Assembly: GCF_900113695.1 (NCBI RefSeq)
Contig: NZ_FOQH01000001.1
Span: 434,001 to 498,000 of the forward strand
Direction of reading: 5' to 3'
Length of the DNA: 64,000 bases
From: Albimonas pacifica
GTDB taxonomy: Bacteria > Pseudomonadota > Alphaproteobacteria > Rhodobacterales > Rhodobacteraceae
The notes beneath the pieces were generated by a model. It was not told the DNA's origin and did no database searches. It saw only the letters and a list, made by a program, of their open reading frames with translations. The position numbers were made by a program, and so were the translations under genes. This document shows positions 35,226-43,687 of this stretch, one piece after another; the stretch's first letter is position 1; every line of letters starts with the position of its first letter.

Positions 35226-35905
35226 CAGTAGTCCCCCGCGTGATCGACGTTGAAGTGATAGAGTTTCCGCGCGGACCCATAGCGCCGGAACGACGCCGGA
35301 TCCGCCTCGACCCCGGCGCGGGCCAGAAGATCCGAGAGCTGGGCCACATGCTCCGCCCGCATCTCCTTCTCGATGCAGTCCGCGCCCAGCGACTTCACCG
35401 AGCCGCGCACATACAGCCGCGCCTCATAAAGCGAATCTCCCAGCGCCTCGCCCGCATCCCCCAGCACCGCCATGGCGCCCTTCTGGGCCATGAACGCGCT
35501 CATGTGCCCGATGGAGCCCTTCACGACGATCTCGATCCCCTTCATCGAGATCCCGCAGCGCGAGGCCGCGTCCCCCTCGATCACCAAGAGCCCGCCGCGC
35601 CCGGTGGCGCCCGCATACTGGCTGGCGTTGCCCTTCACGGTCACCCGCCCGGACATCATGTTCTCCGCCACGCCCGGCCCGGCCGAGCCGTGCACGGTGA
35701 TCTCGGCCGCCTCGTTCATGCCGGCGCAGTAGTAGCCGACGGACCCCCGCACCTCGACATGGACGGGCGCCATCGCGCCCACGGCGACGGAATGCGCGCC
35801 GCGGGGGTTCAGCACCTCGAACGCCTCGTTTTCGCCCTCGCGGACGCTGTGCAGCGCGCGGTGGAATTCGCGCAGCGGGGTGGTGGCCAGGTCGAAGACG
35901 GGCAT
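35225..35905 (-). CDS. mgsB: N-methylglutamate synthase subunit B (GlxC/GltB C-terminal beta-helix)
   Basis: A 226-residue protein corresponding to the right-handed beta-helix domain of glutamate synthase: repeated Gly-rich strands such as GSVGYYCAGMNEAAEITVHG, AENMMSGRVTVKGNASQY and DAASRCGISMKGIEIVVKG. It has a structural and assembly role in the synthase. It overlaps MgsA by one base and MgsC by one base (both TGATG). Confidence 0.86.
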   Translation of the reverse strand: MPVFDLATTPLREFHRALHSVREGENEAFEVLNPRGAHSVAVGAMAPVHVEVRGSVGYYCAGMNEAAEITVHGSAGPGVAENMMSGRVTVKGNASQYAGATGRGGLLVIEGDAASRCGISMKGIEIVVKGSIGHMSAFMAQKGAMAVLGDAGEALGDSLYEARLYVRGSVKSLGADCIEKEMRAEHVAQLSDLLARAGVEADPASFRRYGSARKLYHFNVDHAGDY

Positions 35906-36789
35906 CAGCGTTCCCAGAAATAGACGGTGGCGGGCTCCGGCTCCCAGACCCGTGCAAGGTCCATGCCGGGCAGGCCGACGAGGGCGCGGTATTCCGAGCC
36001 GAAGGCGACGTAGCGGTCGGTCTCGGCCATCACCGCGGGCTTGCAGGCGACCGGATCGCGCAGCACGCCGAACCCGTCCCGCGTCCCCACCACGAAGGTG
36101 TAGAACCCGTCGAGATCCCCCAGCGCCCCCTCCAGCGCCTCGCCCAGGTTGCGCCCCTCGGCGAGCCGGGCGGTGAGGTAGGCGGCGGCGACTTCGCTGT
36201 CGTTCTCCGTCTCGAACCGGATCCCCTCGCGCACCAGCTCGCGCCGCAGGTTGTTGTGGTTCGAGAGCGAGCCGTTGTGCACCAGGCATTGGTCCGCGCC
36301 CGTGGAGAACGGATGCGCCCCCAGGGTCGTCACCGCGCTCTCGGTCGCCATCCGCGTGTGCCCGACCCCATGGGTGCCGGCCATCCCCCGCACCCCGAAG
36401 CGGGTCACGACGTCGGCGGGCAGCCCGGTCTCCTTGTAGACCTCCATCGCCTCGCCCGTGCTCATGATGCGCAGGCCCGGCACGGCCTCGACCGCGGCGC
36501 GAAGCCCGGGCAGGGCCTCGGCGGGCAGGGTCAGGACCGCATGGGTGTCCTTGCGGGCCATCGCCGCGCCATGGGCGGCGGCGAGCTCCGCCAGCTTCGG
36601 GAACTCGCCGCCCGGGTCGGCCGACTGCACGGTCAGCCGCACGCGGCCGGGCTCCGTCCCGCCGTAGATGGCGATCCCGGCGCTGTCCGGCCCCCGGTCG
36701 GTCATCGTCACCAGCATGTCCGACAGGAGCCCGCCCAGCTCCGGCTCCAGCGTCTTGTCCTTCAGGAACAGTCCGACGATTCCGCACAT
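35905..36789 (-). CDS. mgsA: N-methylglutamate synthase subunit A (GlxB, class II amidotransferase)
   Basis: A 294-residue class II (Ntn) amidotransferase. After Met removal Cys2 (MCGIVGLF) is the nucleophile; TDRGPDSAGIAIYGG, GHTRMATESAVTTLGAHPF and HNGSLSNHNNLRRELV form the glutamine-site loops. It would release methylamine from gamma-glutamylmethylamide and pass it to MgsC. It is the first gene of the mgsABC-gmaS operon; the start at 36789 is fixed by the catalytic Cys. Confidence 0.88.
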   Translation of the reverse strand: MCGIVGLFLKDKTLEPELGGLLSDMLVTMTDRGPDSAGIAIYGGTEPGRVRLTVQSADPGGEFPKLAELAAAHGAAMARKDTHAVLTLPAEALPGLRAAVEAVPGLRIMSTGEAMEVYKETGLPADVVTRFGVRGMAGTHGVGHTRMATESAVTTLGAHPFSTGADQCLVHNGSLSNHNNLRRELVREGIRFETENDSEVAAAYLTARLAEGRNLGEALEGALGDLDGFYTFVVGTRDGFGVLRDPVACKPAVMAETDRYVAFGSEYRALVGLPGMDLARVWEPEPATVYFWER

Positions 36790-36888
36790 GGCGCGCGCTC
36801 CCGCAAAATCCGCGAGGAAGCTAGCGAGCCCCTTGCGACTCGGCAAGATTTCAGGAAAGAAATTTTCCCCAGAGGCAAACCTGTCGCA
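36790..36888 (-). promoter_or_regulatory. mgsABC-gmaS upstream region with GAAAGAAA element
   Basis: The 99-bp interval before mgsA is AT-richer than its surroundings. GAAAGAAA lies at 36855-36862 in a partly symmetrical context (ttcaggaaagaaattttcc). The same 8-mer occurs on the opposite strand in front of mgdA (37567-37574). Reading toward mgsA, TTGCCG-17 bp-TAGCTT is a weak candidate promoter. Confidence 0.45.
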
Positions 36889-37530
36889 TCACCCCCCCGC
36901 GCCGCGGTAGCAGATGATCGACAGATACCTCGCGGGCAGGGCGGTGAGCACCTCGGGCCCGTGGGGGGCGTCGGCCTCGAAGTAGAGGCTGTCGCCCGGC
37001 AGCATCTGGTAGAGGCGATCGCGGTGACGATACTGAAGCTCCCCCTCCAGCATGTAGAGGAACTCCATCCCCTCGTGCTGGAAGGTGGGGAACACGTCCG
37101 ACTCGTCGGTCAGCGTGATCAGGTAGGGTTCCACCACCACCCCGGCGGAGGCGTGATCGAGATGGCCGAGCAACGTGTACTGGTGGCCCGAGCGGGTGCC
37201 GCGCCGCTCCACGTCCACGCCCTCGCCGGCGCGGACGTGGACGGCGCCGCGGGTCTCCTCGAAGCGGCGGAAGAAGGCGGTCAGGGGCACGCCCAGGCCC
37301 TTGGACAGGGCCTGCAGGGTGGCGAGGCTGGGGGAGATGTTGCCGTTCTCGATCTTCGACAGCATCCCCAGCGACATGCCGGTCGCGGCGGCGAGGTCGG
37401 CGACCGTCACCCCCATCTTCTTGCGATAGGCGCGGACCTCGTGGCCGATGGCCTGCTCCAGGCTGTTCTCCAGCGCCTCGCGGGTGGCGTGGGGGTCCTG
37501 TTTCAGTCCGCGGCGTGGGGTCTCGGTCAT
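36889..37530 (-). CDS. XRE-family regulator with cupin sensor domain
   Basis: A 213-residue regulator: an XRE helix-turn-helix at about residues 30-90 (VTVADLAAATGMSLGMLSKIENGNISPSLATLQALSK) and a C-terminal cupin (EFLYMLEGELQYRHRDRLY, LPGDSLYFEADAPHGPEV). Cupin-XRE proteins often sense small amino or methylated metabolites. It lies between the two arms of the methylamine pathway, divergent from mgdA and upstream of mgsA, so it is the likely regulator of both. The GGAGG ribosome-binding site is visible upstream of the ATG. Confidence 0.85.
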   Translation of the reverse strand: MTETPRRGLKQDPHATREALENSLEQAIGHEVRAYRKKMGVTVADLAAATGMSLGMLSKIENGNISPSLATLQALSKGLGVPLTAFFRRFEETRGAVHVRAGEGVDVERRGTRSGHQYTLLGHLDHASAGVVVEPYLITLTDESDVFPTFQHEGMEFLYMLEGELQYRHRDRLYQMLPGDSLYFEADAPHGPEVLTALPARYLSIICYRGAGG

Positions 37531-37625
37531 GCTCGGGCCTCCGCTGATCCTGTCGTCTGGGTAAGGTTTCTTTCGCCCCGGTTGAAGGGGGCGCGTCTTC
37601 TCGCCCCGGCTCCGGGGGCCGGCGC
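37531..37625 (+). promoter_or_regulatory. Divergent region xre / mgdA with TTTCTTTC element
   Basis: A 95-bp intergenic region between the divergent regulator and mgdA genes. TTTCTTTC at 37567-37574 is the reverse complement of the GAAAGAAA element upstream of mgsA. A reverse-strand GGAGG ribosome-binding site serves the XRE gene. Confidence 0.45.
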
Positions 37626-38876
37626 ATGAGCCGCTATTCCGCCCTCGCCCTCCTGCGCGAGGCGCTTCGCGGCAACGCCGGCTGGGCGCCGGCCTGGCGC
37701 GAGCCGGAGCCCGCGCCCGCCTACGACGTGGTGATCGTGGGCGGCGGGGGCCACGGGCTCGCCACCGCGCATTATCTGGCGCAGGTCTACGGCCTGACCA
37801 ATGTGGCGGTGCTGGAGAAGGGCTACGTCGGCTCGGGCAACGTCGGGCGCAACACCACCATCGTGCGCTCGAACTACCTGCTGGAGGGGAACAACCCCTT
37901 CTACGAACTGTCGATGAAGCTGTGGGAGGGGCTGGAGCAGGACCTCAACTTCAACGCCATGGTCTCCCAGCGCGGCGTGATCAACCTGTTCCACACCGAC
38001 GGCCAGCGCGACGCCTACCGCCGCCGCGGCAACGCCATGCGCCTGCACGGGGTGGATGCGGAGATCCTCGACGTGCCGGCCCTGCGCCGCATGCTGCCGA
38101 TGCTGGATTTCGACACCGCCCGCTTCCCCATCAAGGGCGGGCTGATACAGCGCCGCGGCGGCACGGTCCGCCACGACGCGGTGGCCTGGGGCTATGCGCG
38201 GGCCGCCTCCTCCCGCGGGGTCGACGTGATCCCCCACTGCGAGGTCACCGGCATCCGGCGCGAGGGCGAGCGCGCCGTCGCCCTGGAGACCACCCGCGGC
38301 ACGATCCGCTGCGGGAAGCTGGCGCTGGCCACCGCCGGCCACTCCTCTGTCACGGCCGCCATGCTGGGCCTGACGCTGCCCATCGAAAGCCACGTCCTGC
38401 AGGCCTTCGTCTCCGAGGGGCTGAAGCCCTTCATCGACCACGTGGTGACCTTCGGGGCAGGGCATTTCTACGTCTCCCAGTCCGACAAGGGCGGCCTGGT
38501 CTTCGGCGGCGACATCGACGGCTACAACTCCTACGCCCAGCGCGGCGGCCTCGCGGTCGTCGAGGACGTGATCGAGGCCGGCGTCGCCATGATCCCGGCG
38601 CTGAGCCGCGCCAAGGCCCTGCGCAGCTGGGGCGGCGTGATGGACATGTCGATGGACGGCTCCCCGATCATCGACCGCGCCCTGGAAAACGTCTACCTCA
38701 ACGCCGGCTGGTGCTACGGCGGGTTCAAGGCGACCCCGGCCTCCGGTCTCTGCTTCGCCCACCTGATCGCCACCGGCGAGCCCCATCCCACCGCCCGCGC
38801 CTTCCGCCTGGACCGCTTCGCCTCGGGCGCGGTGCTGGACGAGAAGGGCGTGGGCGCCCAGCCGAACCTGCACTGA
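37626..38876 (+). CDS. mgdA: N-methylglutamate dehydrogenase subunit A (SoxB-like beta subunit)
   Basis: A 416-residue FAD-binding oxidoreductase of the DAO/sarcosine-oxidase beta family. The dinucleotide fold is VVIVGGGGHGLATAHYLAQ, with NVGRNTTIVRSNYLLEGN (flavin-attachment region) and DMSMDGSPIIDRA near the C-terminus. In heterotetrameric sarcosine oxidase this subunit holds the catalytic flavin; here it oxidises the N-methyl group of N-methylglutamate. It is the first gene of mgdABCD, and mgdB follows 7 bp later. Confidence 0.87.
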   Translation: MSRYSALALLREALRGNAGWAPAWREPEPAPAYDVVIVGGGGHGLATAHYLAQVYGLTNVAVLEKGYVGSGNVGRNTTIVRSNYLLEGNNPFYELSMKLWEGLEQDLNFNAMVSQRGVINLFHTDGQRDAYRRRGNAMRLHGVDAEILDVPALRRMLPMLDFDTARFPIKGGLIQRRGGTVRHDAVAWGYARAASSRGVDVIPHCEVTGIRREGERAVALETTRGTIRCGKLALATAGHSSVTAAMLGLTLPIESHVLQAFVSEGLKPFIDHVVTFGAGHFYVSQSDKGGLVFGGDIDGYNSYAQRGGLAVVEDVIEAGVAMIPALSRAKALRSWGGVMDMSMDGSPIIDRALENVYLNAGWCYGGFKATPASGLCFAHLIATGEPHPTARAFRLDRFASGAVLDEKGVGAQPNLH

Positions 38877-38883
38877 GGCGCGC

Positions 38884-39150
38884 ATGGCCAGCCTGATCGA
38901 CTGCCCCCACTGCGGCCCCCGCCCGCGCGAGGAATTCTCGGTGCGCGGCGACGCCGCCGCGACCCGCCCGGACCCCGAGGCGGGGCCGGAGGCCTGGCAC
39001 GCCTACCTCCACCTGCGGACCAACCCGCGGGGCCTGCACAGGGAGCACTGGCGCCACTCCGGCGGCTGCCGCCGCTGGCTGGTGGTGGAGCGGGACGTCG
39101 TCACCCACGCCGTCCACGCCGTGCGCGACGCGCAGGAGGGCGCGCAGTGA
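38884..39150 (+). CDS. mgdB: N-methylglutamate dehydrogenase subunit B (SoxD-like zinc subunit)
   Basis: An 88-residue small subunit. The zinc ligands of the sarcosine-oxidase delta family are present: Cys7 and Cys10 (DCPHC), with a His and Cys62 in the C-terminal HSGGCRRW. It has an assembly and structural role. Its TGA overlaps the GTG start of mgdC (GTGA). Confidence 0.87.
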   Translation: MASLIDCPHCGPRPREEFSVRGDAAATRPDPEAGPEAWHAYLHLRTNPRGLHREHWRHSGGCRRWLVVERDVVTHAVHAVRDAQEGAQ

Positions 39151-42143
39151 GCGGCCGCCGCCTTCCCGTCGCCGCCCGCATCGACCGCGGCCGCCCGATC
39201 CGCTTTCGCTTCGACGGGCGCGAGCATCAGGGGTTCGAGGGCGACACGCTCGCCTCCGCCCTGATCGCCTCGGGCGTCGGGATCTTCGGGCGCAGCTTCA
39301 AGTATCACCGCCCGCGCGGCGTGCTGGCGGCGGGCTCCGCCGAGCCCAATGCGCTGGTCACGGTGGGGACCGGCGGGCGGCAGGAGCCCAACGTCCGCGC
39401 CACGATGCTGGAAATCTTCGACGGCCTCGAGGCGAGGAGCCAGAACGCCTGGCCCTCGCGCCGGCTGGACGTCGGCGCGCTGAACGGCCTGCTGTCGCCC
39501 CTGCTGGGCGCGGGCTTCTACTACAAGACCTTCATGTGGCCCCCCAAAGCCTGGGAGCGGGTCTACGAGCCGCTGATCCGCCGCGCCGCCGGCCTCGGCC
39601 GGGCGGGGATCGAGCCGGATCCGGACCGCTACGAAAAGACCTGGGCGCATTGCGACCTGCTGGTGATCGGCGCGGGGCCCGCGGGCCTCTCGGCCGCCGT
39701 CACCGCGGCGCGCGCCGGCGCCCGGGTGATCCTCGCCGACGAGGGGGCCGAGCCCGGCGGCTGGCTGCTCGACGACGGCGGCGACGCCTCGAGCGCGCTG
39801 CGCGAGGACCTGCTGGCGGAGCTGCGGGCCGCCCCGGAGGTCCGCATCCTGCCCCGCGCCACGGTCTTCGGCTGGTATGACGACAACGTCTTCGGCGCCC
39901 TTGAGCGCGTCGGAAAACACCTCCCCCCCGATCCCGACCGCCCGGTCGAGCGGCTCTGGCGGATCGTCGCGCGCTCGGCGGTGCTGGCCTCGGGCGCCGA
40001 GGAGCGCCCGCTGGTCTTCGCCGGCAACGACCTGCCGGGGGTCGCCATGGCCTCGGGCATCCGCCGGCGGCTGGTCGGGCAGGCGGTCGCGCCGGGGCGG
40101 CGCGTGGCGGTCGTGACCAACGGCGAGGCGGGCTATTCCCTCGCCGCCGCGCTGGAATCGCGCGAGGTCGAGGTGGCCGCGATCCTCGACTGCTCCCCGC
40201 CTTCCGCCCACGACCCCGAGCGCTATGCCCCCGCCCGGGGCGACTGGCGCGGCGGCCAGGCCGAGGACTGGCGCGGCGTCGCGCGCATCGTGCGCGGCCG
40301 GCCGCTCCGCGCGGTGGGGATGCGCGCGGTGGAGGCGCTGGAGATCGAGCGCCGCGACGGCTCGCGCCGCCGCCTCGCGGTCGACGCCGTGGCGATGTCG
40401 GGGGGCTGGAGCCCCAACGGCCAGCTCGCCTGCCAGCGCGGCGCGCGGCCGGAGTGGTCCGAGGCGCGGCAGGCCTTCCTGCCCCCGATCGACCAGCCGG
40501 GCCTGCATGTCGCCGGGGCCGCGGCGGGGCTGGTCGGCCGCGCCGCCTGCCTCGCCGACGGCGCCCGGCAGGCGGTCGCGGCGCTGGGCGAGATCGGCCT
40601 GGCCGCCGCCCCCGCCTTCGACCCCGCCCCCGAGGACGCGCCCCCGCCCCGCGCGCTGGGCGCGCAGGGCTCCGGCAGGGGCAAGAGCTTCGTCGATTTC
40701 CAGAACGACGTGACCGTCGACGACCTCGCCCGGGCGCGGCAGGAGGGCTACGGCCACCCCGAGCTCGCCAAGCGCTACACGACCTCGGCCATGGCCACCG
40801 ACCAGGGGCGGATGGGGGCGGTGAACGCCGCCGTGATCCTGGCCGAGGCCCAGGGCCTCGCGCCCGGCGCCGTGCCGCTGACCACCCAGCGCCCGTTCTT
40901 CTCGCCCGTCTCCTTCGGCGCGCTGGCGGGGGCGGCGCGCGCGGAGGCGTTCCGGCCCGCGCGCCGCTCGCCGCTCCACGCCTGGTCGCAGGCCCGCGGC
41001 GCGGTCTTTCTCGAGACCGGCGCCTGGCTGCGCCCCGCCTGGTTCCCGCGCGCCGGCGAGCCCGACTGGGCGACCGCCGTGGCGCGCGAGGCGCGCATGG
41101 TGCGCCTGGCCGCGGGGCTCTGCGACGTCTCGTTCCTGGGCAAGATCGAGCTGACGGGGGCCGACGTGCCGGCCTTCCTCAACCGGGTCTACCTCAACGG
41201 CATGGCGAAGCTGCCGGTGGGGCGCGCCCGCTACGGGGTGATGCTGCGCGAGGACGGGTTCGTGATGGACGACGGCACCGTGGCGCGGCTCGCCGAAGAC
41301 CGCTGGGTCCTGACCACCACCACCGCCAAGGCCGAGGAGGTCATGGCCCATCTCGAGTTCTGCGCGCAGGTGTTGTGGCCGGAGCTCGACGTGCGCCTCG
41401 CCTCGGTCTCCGACGCCTGGGCGCAGATGGCGCTGGCGGGGCCGAAGGCGCGCGAGATCCTGGGCGCGGTCGTGGACCTGGATCTCTCCGACGCGGCGAT
41501 GCCGTTCATGGGCGCCGCGCAGGCGCCGCTGCGCGGCGCGCCGGGCGTGACCGCCCGGGTGTTCCGCATCTCGTTCTCGGGCGAGCTCGCCTACGAGATC
41601 GCGGTCCCCGCCGACCTCGGCCCCGCGGTCGCCGACGCGATCATGGCGGCCGGGCAGGGCGCGGGGATCTGCTGCTACGGGGCCGAGACGCTGGCCGTCC
41701 TGCGCATCGAGAAGGGGCATGTCACCCACGCCGAGATCGACGGGCGCGTGACCGCGCACGACCTGGGGATCGGGCGCATGGTCTCAGCGAAGAAGGCCGA
41801 TTTCATCGGGCGCGCGATGCTCGGCCGTCCGGCGCTGACGGCGGCGGGGCGCCTCCAGCTCTGCGGGCTGCAGGCGGTGGACCCCGCGCAGGCCTTCCGC
41901 GCCGGCGCGCAGGTGCTGAACGCCGGCGCCGCGCCGAGCCTCGAGGGCGCGCAGGGCCATGTCTCCTCGACCTGCTGGTCGCCGCACCTGGGGCGCACTC
42001 TGGGGCTGGCGCTGGTGAGGGACGCCCGCGCCCGCCACGGCGAGGAGGTGCAGGTCTGGGACGGGCTGCGGGGCGAGACCTGCGCCGCCCGGATCGTGCC
42101 GCCCGTGCATTTCGACCCCGAGAACCGGAGGCTCCATGGCTGA
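39147..42143 (+). CDS. mgdC: N-methylglutamate dehydrogenase subunit C (SoxA-like alpha subunit)
   Basis: A 998-residue alpha subunit with three parts: an N-terminal Fer2-like domain without Fe-S cysteines (FDGREHQGFEGDTLASALIA), an NAD-binding Rossmann fold (LLVIGAGPAGLSAAVTAARAG, with TGGWSPNG-type MSGGWSPNGQL), and a C-terminal glycine-cleavage T-like domain (FLETGAWLRPAWFPR, VSFLGKIELTGADVPAFLNRVY, FSGELAYEIAVP) that binds tetrahydrofolate. The latter would capture formaldehyde as 5,10-methylene-THF. It starts with GTG inside the mgdB stop. Confidence 0.89.
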   Translation: MSGRRLPVAARIDRGRPIRFRFDGREHQGFEGDTLASALIASGVGIFGRSFKYHRPRGVLAAGSAEPNALVTVGTGGRQEPNVRATMLEIFDGLEARSQNAWPSRRLDVGALNGLLSPLLGAGFYYKTFMWPPKAWERVYEPLIRRAAGLGRAGIEPDPDRYEKTWAHCDLLVIGAGPAGLSAAVTAARAGARVILADEGAEPGGWLLDDGGDASSALREDLLAELRAAPEVRILPRATVFGWYDDNVFGALERVGKHLPPDPDRPVERLWRIVARSAVLASGAEERPLVFAGNDLPGVAMASGIRRRLVGQAVAPGRRVAVVTNGEAGYSLAAALESREVEVAAILDCSPPSAHDPERYAPARGDWRGGQAEDWRGVARIVRGRPLRAVGMRAVEALEIERRDGSRRRLAVDAVAMSGGWSPNGQLACQRGARPEWSEARQAFLPPIDQPGLHVAGAAAGLVGRAACLADGARQAVAALGEIGLAAAPAFDPAPEDAPPPRALGAQGSGRGKSFVDFQNDVTVDDLARARQEGYGHPELAKRYTTSAMATDQGRMGAVNAAVILAEAQGLAPGAVPLTTQRPFFSPVSFGALAGAARAEAFRPARRSPLHAWSQARGAVFLETGAWLRPAWFPRAGEPDWATAVAREARMVRLAAGLCDVSFLGKIELTGADVPAFLNRVYLNGMAKLPVGRARYGVMLREDGFVMDDGTVARLAEDRWVLTTTTAKAEEVMAHLEFCAQVLWPELDVRLASVSDAWAQMALAGPKAREILGAVVDLDLSDAAMPFMGAAQAPLRGAPGVTARVFRISFSGELAYEIAVPADLGPAVADAIMAAGQGAGICCYGAETLAVLRIEKGHVTHAEIDGRVTAHDLGIGRMVSAKKADFIGRAMLGRPALTAAGRLQLCGLQAVDPAQAFRAGAQVLNAGAAPSLEGAQGHVSSTCWSPHLGRTLGLALVRDARARHGEEVQVWDGLRGETCAARIVPPVHFDPENRRLHG

Positions 42144-42675
42144 CGCGCTGACCCGCACCCCGGCGCTGGCCGGCGCGCCCTCCGGGCGGTTCGGACTGGC
42201 GGCGGGCGCGGCCCCGCAGGTGGCGGTGGAGGCGCTGGCCGACCTCGCCATGGCTCAGGCCTTCGCCGCGCCGGGCGTCGACCTCGACGCGCGGCTGGCG
42301 GGGCGGGGGGAGCTGCGCCGGCTCGGCCCCGGCCAGCGGCTGGTGATGGGCGCGACGGCGCAGGCGCTGGGCGATCTCGCGCCCGAGGTCTCGGCCGTCG
42401 AGCAGAGCGGCTCGCGCGCGCGCATCGGCGTCTCGGGGCCCGGCGCGGCGGTGCTGCTCGCCCGCGGCGTGGGGGCGGACCTGCACCCCTCCCGCTTCGC
42501 CGAGGGCGCCTCGGCGCCGATGCTCTTCGGGCGGATCGGGATCGTGCTGGCCCGCCAGGGCGCCGAGCGGTGGGAGGTCCTGGTCCCCCGCAGCTACGCC
42601 CTCTCCCTGTGGGAGGAGCTGCTGGAGGCCGGACGCTCCCTCGGGCTCGAGGCGCGGGGGCCGGGCGGGCGCTGA
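42136..42675 (+). CDS. mgdD: N-methylglutamate dehydrogenase subunit D (SoxG-like gamma subunit)
   Basis: A 179-residue subunit that resembles SoxG: a small GcvT-like fold with IGVSGPGAAVLLARGVGADL and ERWEVLVPRSYALSLWEEL. It completes the tetramer. It starts 8 bp before the mgdC stop and is followed by a terminator-like hairpin. Confidence 0.84.
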   Translation: MADALTRTPALAGAPSGRFGLAAGAAPQVAVEALADLAMAQAFAAPGVDLDARLAGRGELRRLGPGQRLVMGATAQALGDLAPEVSAVEQSGSRARIGVSGPGAAVLLARGVGADLHPSRFAEGASAPMLFGRIGIVLARQGAERWEVLVPRSYALSLWEELLEAGRSLGLEARGPGGR

Positions 42676-42683
42676 CGGCCCGC

Positions 42684-42707
42684 GCCCGGCGGCCGAAGCC
42701 GCCGGGC
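42684..42707. terminator. Bidirectional hairpin between mgdD and the haemophore-like gene
   Basis: A perfect 10-bp stem (42684-42693 with 42698-42707) and a cgaa tetraloop in the 40-bp gap between convergent genes, suitable for both transcripts. Confidence 0.65.
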
Positions 42708-42715
42708 GGGCGCGC

Positions 42716-43687
42716 TTAGGCGAACAGGAAGTCCGAGGCCGAGAGGTCGTCGAGGTCGGTGTCGACCAGCTTGATCCAGCCCGCGTCGGTGTCGAGGATC
42801 ACGTCGCCGCCCTTCTGGCGGGCGTCCTCCATCAGCGCGCGGAAGCCGGCGTAGTCGTCGGCGTCGAACACGGCCTTGTCGCGGCCGGTCTGGAAATCCT
42901 GCACGATCTCCTTGCCGTAGCCGTTGGAGGTGAAGTCGAAGCGGTCCTTGCCCGGCCCGCCGACCAGCACGTCCGTGCCCGGGCCGCCCGAGAGCACGTC
43001 GGCCCCCTTGCCGCCGTAGAGCTTGTCGTCGCCGCCCCCGCCCGAGAGCACGTCGTTGCCGCCGCCGCCCTTCAGCACGTCGGCGCCGGGCCCGCCCAGG
43101 AGCTTGTCGGCCCCGCCGCCGCCGAGCAGCTTGTCGGCGCCCTTGGCGCCGCGCAGCACGTCGTTCCCGCCGCCGCCCTTGAGCACGTCGTTCGCCGAGC
43201 CGCCGGCGAAGACGTCGCGCCCGGCCCCGCCGATGAACTTGATCTTCTGGCCCCAGATCTCGTCGCGCAGGGCCGAGGTGGCGGCGCCGTCGCCGTCCTC
43301 GTCGAAGCCCATCAGGTCCACCAGGATCGAGCGGGCGAGGTCCTCGTCGCGGATGGTGCGCCCGAAGCTGATCTCGAAGTCGGTCCGCGCCAGCGACAGC
43401 TCGCCCGAGTCCGCGTCCTGCGCCGCGCCGTAGCCGAAGCGGATCGCGTCCATCGTGCCGCCGAGGCGGTGGGTGGTGATGTCGTAGCTGAGGTCGCCGT
43501 CGACCAGGAAGGCCTGCGACCGCCGCGCCGGCGTGTCGGTGATCGCGGTCTCGGCGCCGGCGTAGTCGCCCTCGGAGTCCTCCGAGAAGGTCCCGAAGCC
43601 CATCAGCGCGAAGTCGGCGTCGAAAGCGTCGAGATAGCGCTGGAAGTTCGTCTCGGAGGAGTTCCGGGAGATGATCTTGACGGTCAT
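42716..43687 (-). CDS. HasA-like haemophore domain fused to RTX repeats, putative secreted haem-binding protein
   Basis: A 323-residue protein in two parts. Residues 1-145 resemble haemophore HasA: QAFLVDGDLSYDI aligns with the HasA segment that holds the haem-ligating Tyr, giving Tyr68 and nearby His73, followed by MDAIRFGYG, DFEISFG and ILVDLMGF. No residue matches HasA His32. Residues 153-251 are eleven RTX nonapeptides (GGxGxDxLx, as in GGGGNDVLS) that bind calcium, and the C-terminus ends DFLFA, as in type I secreted proteins. HasA itself has no RTX repeats. It is divergent from the hmuR receptor gene, which supports haem capture. GGAGG precedes the ATG. The HasA assignment is by eye from memory; the RTX part is certain. 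Confidence 0.78.
   Translation of the reverse strand: MTVKIISRNSSETNFQRYLDAFDADFALMGFGTFSEDSEGDYAGAETAITDTPARRSQAFLVDGDLSYDITTHRLGGTMDAIRFGYGAAQDADSGELSLARTDFEISFGRTIRDEDLARSILVDLMGFDEDGDGAATSALRDEIWGQKIKFIGGAGRDVFAGGSANDVLKGGGGNDVLRGAKGADKLLGGGGADKLLGGPGADVLKGGGGNDVLSGGGGDDKLYGGKGADVLSGGPGTDVLVGGPGKDRFDFTSNGYGKEIVQDFQTGRDKAVFDADDYAGFRALMEDARQKGGDVILDTDAGWIKLVDTDLDDLSASDFLFA

Noticed and set aside
35225-36789. Housekeeping glutamate synthase large subunit split by frameshifts
   Set aside because: The three parts each have their own start and clean TGATG overlaps, and the order matches mgsABC; no frameshift is needed.
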